A DNA stretch of 64,000 bases from Cannabis sativa (taxonomy: Eukaryota > Streptophyta > Magnoliopsida > Rosales > Cannabaceae). A model generated the notes under the pieces. It worked only from the letters and a program-made list of their open reading frames with translations, was not told the origin of the DNA and did no database searches. Shown piece by piece: positions 60,142 to 64,000 of this stretch. Location: positions 34,569,396 through 34,633,395 of the forward strand of contig NC_083603.1 of the NCBI RefSeq assembly GCF_029168945.1. The letters are read 5' to 3'. The position numbers were made by a program, and so were the translations under genes. Every line of letters starts with the position of its first letter. The stretch's first letter is position 1.

Positions 60142-61381
60142 CAATGTTTGAGCCATTTGCACTTAGACGGACCAGAAAACTGATACCACAGTTGGAATGT
60201 CAACCTTGGCGTTGGGTGAAAACCCTACGAACCTGGGTTAACTTCTAGGGTATTGTTTCGTCTCTTTTTTTTTTTCTCAGTTTTTAGGCTTTGGATTGGA
60301 TCCTTTTTTTCTTCTTGGTTTATATACTTAAGATAGTGAGTAGGGAACAACTTCGTGGGATCCAAAACCTATTCTGGAGTTCCCAGATTCAACCTCGATG
60401 AATGTTGGGGGACCCCTCCCAGGTCGACTGCTATGACTCGCGACTGCTTAACTCCAGGATATTTTCTTTCGTGTCACATGTAAAAAATTTACATCCAAGT
60501 CACTAGGATCTGTCTGCGAGTAAACAAGTATCAATTAAGCAAGCAAATTTTTTCCAATCATCAACCAAAGCAAAGTATATTAAGCAATGACTACAACCAA
60601 GCTCTATGGCTGCAAAGAATTGACCTCATCCATTGGATGATTGAATAGACATGTTCACAAAGGAAACCATGACATGAAAATTGGAGCTACTACAAGATAT
60701 GATTGGAGTTACCAACATCTAAACTAAGAAGAGGTATTAGAAATTGCTACACATTTCTACAATACTCAATATAGTCTAGAATAATCAACATATGTTTAGA
60801 ATTTTTTTTTTTAATTTTTTAAATAATTGAAAAAAACTTTTGAATTTCCTACACATGTGAAAAATACTATAGAACATCATAGGCCTTTATAGAAGCACTA
60901 GTCTAGAATTTTTTTGTTATGCATGCTCAAGTAGAATTGCATTGATAAATTTCTTGTACTAACTAGAAGGATCTAGACCAAACATTGCTAACCACAGACA
61001 CATGCAAGGATTCTAAATTGTGTAAACCGACATTCAAAGCACACAAAGTATCAATAAAACTCACTACTACAAAGTTTTTTCTATGAAGACAAATTATTCT
61101 CATCTACTAAACTATCAACATCTCCTCATCAACATCACTGAGCTACTCCCTGCATATCCATTTATTCTCAATTAAATCAATACAAATTCATTATTACCAA
61201 TCATACATAAATACTAGATATTTATATTATTACGGTCCCTCTTATAATATAAATCTAACTTGTATATAATTAGCAAATAGAAATAAAAGTACAAATCACA
61301 ACAATTAATGTTATTGCAAACTTGTTGGGTAAAACAAGGAATCAGTTAAAAAAAACAAAAAGTAATCATATAACAAAAATA
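60142..61381. other. Intergenic region downstream of GT14 copy 2
   Basis: A poly-T run near 60264-60276, a GC-richer patch 60350-60470, and AT-rich sequence near the gene. I see no gene, RNA or transposon end. Confidence 0.4.
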
Positions 61382-63636
61382 TTAAACTGGTATTGAAGTA
61401 TTAAACAGTAAGGGTACAAATTGCAACAAAGGTGGCAAAGTGTTGGGGACGAACTTCCTAGCAAATAAAAAGCACTCATTGGTGTTTTCACCATTGTAAG
61501 TGCAGTTATTTCCAAACCTTATCTTGTTGAGAAACTCAGCTGTGACATCATTCCTGGTAAATCTTCCTGGGTGTGGACCAACCTTGGACCAATCAACCCA
61601 AGTAACACTTCTGTTAGAATTTTCTTCTGGTCTAATAATGTTTATCAACGTCGAAATATAATGTTCGTCCATGTAACACGGAATATTACAATGTTCCTGG
61701 AATATGGGGTAGTATTTTGTATCCGAGACAATATCAACGGCAAGCTTCCGATTAACCTCGAACCATTGTGATCCTTTTCGCCAATCGGATAATGAAATTT
61801 GAGGAGACATCTTGGGGTTGTAGCGGCCACGGCCTACTTTGCTGGGATCGTCGAAGGAGCCTGTGAAGCTTTTCTTAGAATTTATGAGGTAGCTGTAAAT
61901 TTTAGTGAAGTTGAATAAAGGAATACAACTCTCAGATAATAAAACAAATCTCTCGTTTGTGGTATCCAAGAGGGCATTTGCTAAAAGCCTTCTCTCTGCG
62001 TCCAGCATTGATGATTTTCCCCATTCTACGGGCTGCAATTAATATAAAAGTAACAAAAAACTTATTATGTTATTACATTTTAATTTCTTACTTGCATGTT
62101 TTATTTATTTATTTTTTGTTTTTTTTTTTTGTTAAATATGTAATATATTGTATTCACTCCAAACTCAATTACAACTTTCAAAACAAGAATCCGAAAACTT
62201 ATTACAAGCTCTTAAAAGAGCCTCCACCCAATCTTTGTCTACCCTATTGAATTTGTTCAAGCTCATTCATACTAACTGTATTTATTATTTTTTTTACAAT
62301 GACTATAGTGATTGGAAGTTTTTGATCCCAAAGGACACTATTCCTATTAAGCCATACGAAATAGACTATAGCATATAATGCTAAAATGATCATTTCTACG
62401 ACCAAGAGATATCTTTCATTTTCACCAGCCACACTTCAAATTATGACTCTTATACATAAGCCCATTAATTTGTTCTAGGATTTTCTTTGATTATTATTAT
62501 TATTTTTTTTTTGAATGAATTAAGGTATGCACAGTATGTTTACGGAAGTTAGTCGCCGAAACTATAATAAAAAATTTGTACACTTGTGTAATACAGTAGA
62601 TGAGAAATTAATGTTGGAAAAATCATACTTTATTTTCGAAAGTAAAGCATATATATTTATGTATATATTTGTTTTTGTACTATATACAGTATCTATAGTT
62701 AGATTTATCAACTGATATTCTCTACTATATATCTTAGTTCCTACACATTAAACAAACATATTTCTTTCTTTCTTTTTCATGGTGTCACTGGGTGACTAGA
62801 ATTCGAAAACTTGACACAATTTAAAAAACATCGATACTCCTAATAATAATATTGAGTAGTGGTACGTACAAACCCAACCCAATGATTTAATTTTTGTTGA
62901 ACGCGACAATAGTACAACCTAGTTATTTGGTAAATATGAAAGCACGAAAACCGTACAACTGATTTATGTTATTTTTATTATATGTGTGTGCATGTGTGGA
63001 TAATAACATTTGTGTGTACATTTATGCATGTATATATGTTTTTGTATGTGTGCAGTATATATATATGAAGGATATTGCATGCATGGAGATACCAAGTCAA
63101 GTTACCTGGCTAGGGATCATTCTTCCGTAGAAAACAGAGTTTTCAGGAGTTGAATCAATGAAAGAAGGATGTCGATGAATATAAATATTATATAGGTCTT
63201 CATGTCCTTTGAAGAAGGTTTCCCAAAGGGGCCCTAAAGGTATGGGTCCTTTTGTCAAGAACATGAAAGCAATTTTTGGCAGAGTCCTTGGAACCAATGT
63301 AGCACGGGAGAACAACTCATTGTCCTCCATGTTATGCAAGATATTTGGCTTAACATTGTATTCAACATCGCCGTCGACAGGCGAGCGCAGCGGCAGCGTC
63401 GGTTGATTTGAGGACTGCTGTGGTCCTTCTGAAAGTTGTTGTGGCAATATAGGTGGTTGTGGTAATGAATTTAGTAAACCGGTCCTCAATAAGAAAACAA
63501 AGCTTTTGAAGTAAACACTGAATGAGATTCCAATTGATATACCTATAATGAAGAATATCAAACGAACAACATGGCCAAATTGGAAATGGGAGCTTGAATG
63601 TTTGGTAGCAATAACTTTTTTCTGATCATTCCCCAT
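61382..63636 (-). CDS. GT14 (Core-2/I-branching type) glycosyltransferase, copy 2
   Basis: Exon 1 63636-63106 (177 codons), exon 2 62032-61382 (216 aa plus stop), 393 aa. The borders are CAG|GTAACT and TTGCAG|CCC, phase 0. Same plan as copy 1: cytosolic tail starting MGNDQKK, membrane segment at about residues 24-43, Pro/Gln-rich stem (about 57-85), then PF02485 motifs FMFLTKG (124-130), FFKGH, HRHPSF, FYGRMIPSQ, EWGKS (180-184), DAERRL, LLSESCIPLFNF, WRKGSQWF, a C-x3-C pair, DEHYIST and WVDWSK. It is intact with no missing key motif. Expected in the Golgi, transferring sugar to a glycan or glycoprotein; acceptor unknown. It lies about 13 kb upstream of copy 1 on the same strand, so the two are a tandem duplication later spread apart by transposons. 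Confidence 0.93.
62033..63105 (-). other. 1,073-bp intron of GT14 copy 2
   Basis: Phase 0, same site as the copy 1 intron. AT-rich, with a fragment of LINE-like coding sequence at about 62148-62450, purine/pyrimidine tracts and TATA/TGTG-rich sequence near 62985-63065. Confidence 0.85.
62150..62450 (-). pseudogene. LINE-like reverse-transcriptase tail fragment in the intron
   Basis: The minus-strand frame 62244-62432 contains ALYAIVYFVWLNRNSVLWDQ, which resembles the W..RN...(W/F) pattern at the end of the zf-RVT region of plant LINE-type elements. It is short, with no other domain and no poly-A tail identified. Confidence 0.35.
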
Positions 63637-64000
63637 TTGCCAAGTGCATGGTAGGAGATTATTATTAGGGAACTAGTTAAGGCATGCAGCTTGGGATGAC
63701 TTTGACTTCTTAAACTTATATCTCATAATAACTGAAAAAGACTTGGACCGAAAGTTAATGACAGCCATGTGTATCGTAACATGGCCATACCATAAGCTTC
63801 TTATAGGGAAAAAATTATCTAATATTATATATATTTCAAAAGATAGCTATAGGTTGATTTCTGACTGACCCTATATGTATCATATAGAGAACTTCTCATC
63901 AAACAAATGGAACGGTACGTAACTCAATAGATTTAATTTGAGTTCCTTCCGTAAGCGACAAATAATATTTTCAATTTTGGCTAGCTAGGCACATATATAC
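63637..64000 (-). promoter_or_regulatory. Upstream region of GT14 copy 2
   Basis: Holds the promoter by position. A weak TATA-like AGATATAAG occurs about 80-90 bp before the ATG (minus, near 63715-63725). An upstream ATG lies in CCATGCAC near 63648 and is out of the main frame. No transposon end was seen. Confidence 0.35.

Overview
The window is plant nuclear DNA, from a eudicot-like, AT-rich and transposon-rich chromosome. The evidence is two intron-containing genes for plant-type GT14 (Core-2/I-branching) glycosyltransferases, nested Ty1/copia and Ty3/gypsy LTR retrotransposons, a CACTA transposon, hAT, Tourist and Mutator-like small elements, and long AT-rich introns. The LTR families look like those of Rosales such as Cannabaceae, but that is an impression only. 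There is no bacterial operon, CRISPR array or RNA gene that I can support.

Layout. 1-7166: most of a minus-strand copia-like element (copy A of 'family 1', LTRs TGTTGG...CCAACA) that lacks gag and has inserted into a CACTA transposon. 7167-11936: the rest of that CACTA element, with a broken TNP2-type transposase, a broken second transposase gene (Ptta/En/Spm type), a GC-rich subterminal region and the terminal CACTA inverted repeat. 12311-34989: a decayed minus-strand Ty3/gypsy element of Tat type (element 1). It has both LTRs, PBS, gag, protease, RT, RNase H and integrase, plus a multi-exon gene on the opposite strand between pol and the 3' LTR. It is interrupted by a complete family-1 element (copy B, 23854-33006, TSD AGCTA) carrying only gag, by a hAT MITE and by a 632-bp solo LTR. 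34990-39856: the 3' half of a second, oppositely oriented Tat-type element, interrupted by a 2.4-kb chromovirus-like solo LTR.

40044-48272 and 61382-63636 are the only host genes. Both are GT14 genes on the minus strand, with two exons and one phase-0 intron at the same protein position, so they are a dispersed tandem pair. The first has a 6,978-bp intron filled with transposons (Mutator-like element, Tourist MITE, LTR debris); the second has a 1,073-bp intron. Between them (49360-60141) lie a SIRE-like copia LTR split by a family-1 solo LTR, a roughly 213-bp tandem array of about nine monomers split by another family-1 solo LTR, and the 5' leader, PBS and LTR of a gypsy element from which the array seems to have arisen.

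The two host genes probably encode Golgi membrane glycosyltransferases acting on wall or proteoglycan glycans. Everything else is mobile DNA in several insertion layers. The most interesting signals are the opposite-strand gene with its own TATA box and spliced leader in both Tat-type elements, repeated same-loop hairpins and a very conserved block in the leader of the family-1 elements, and the array growing out of a gypsy leader.
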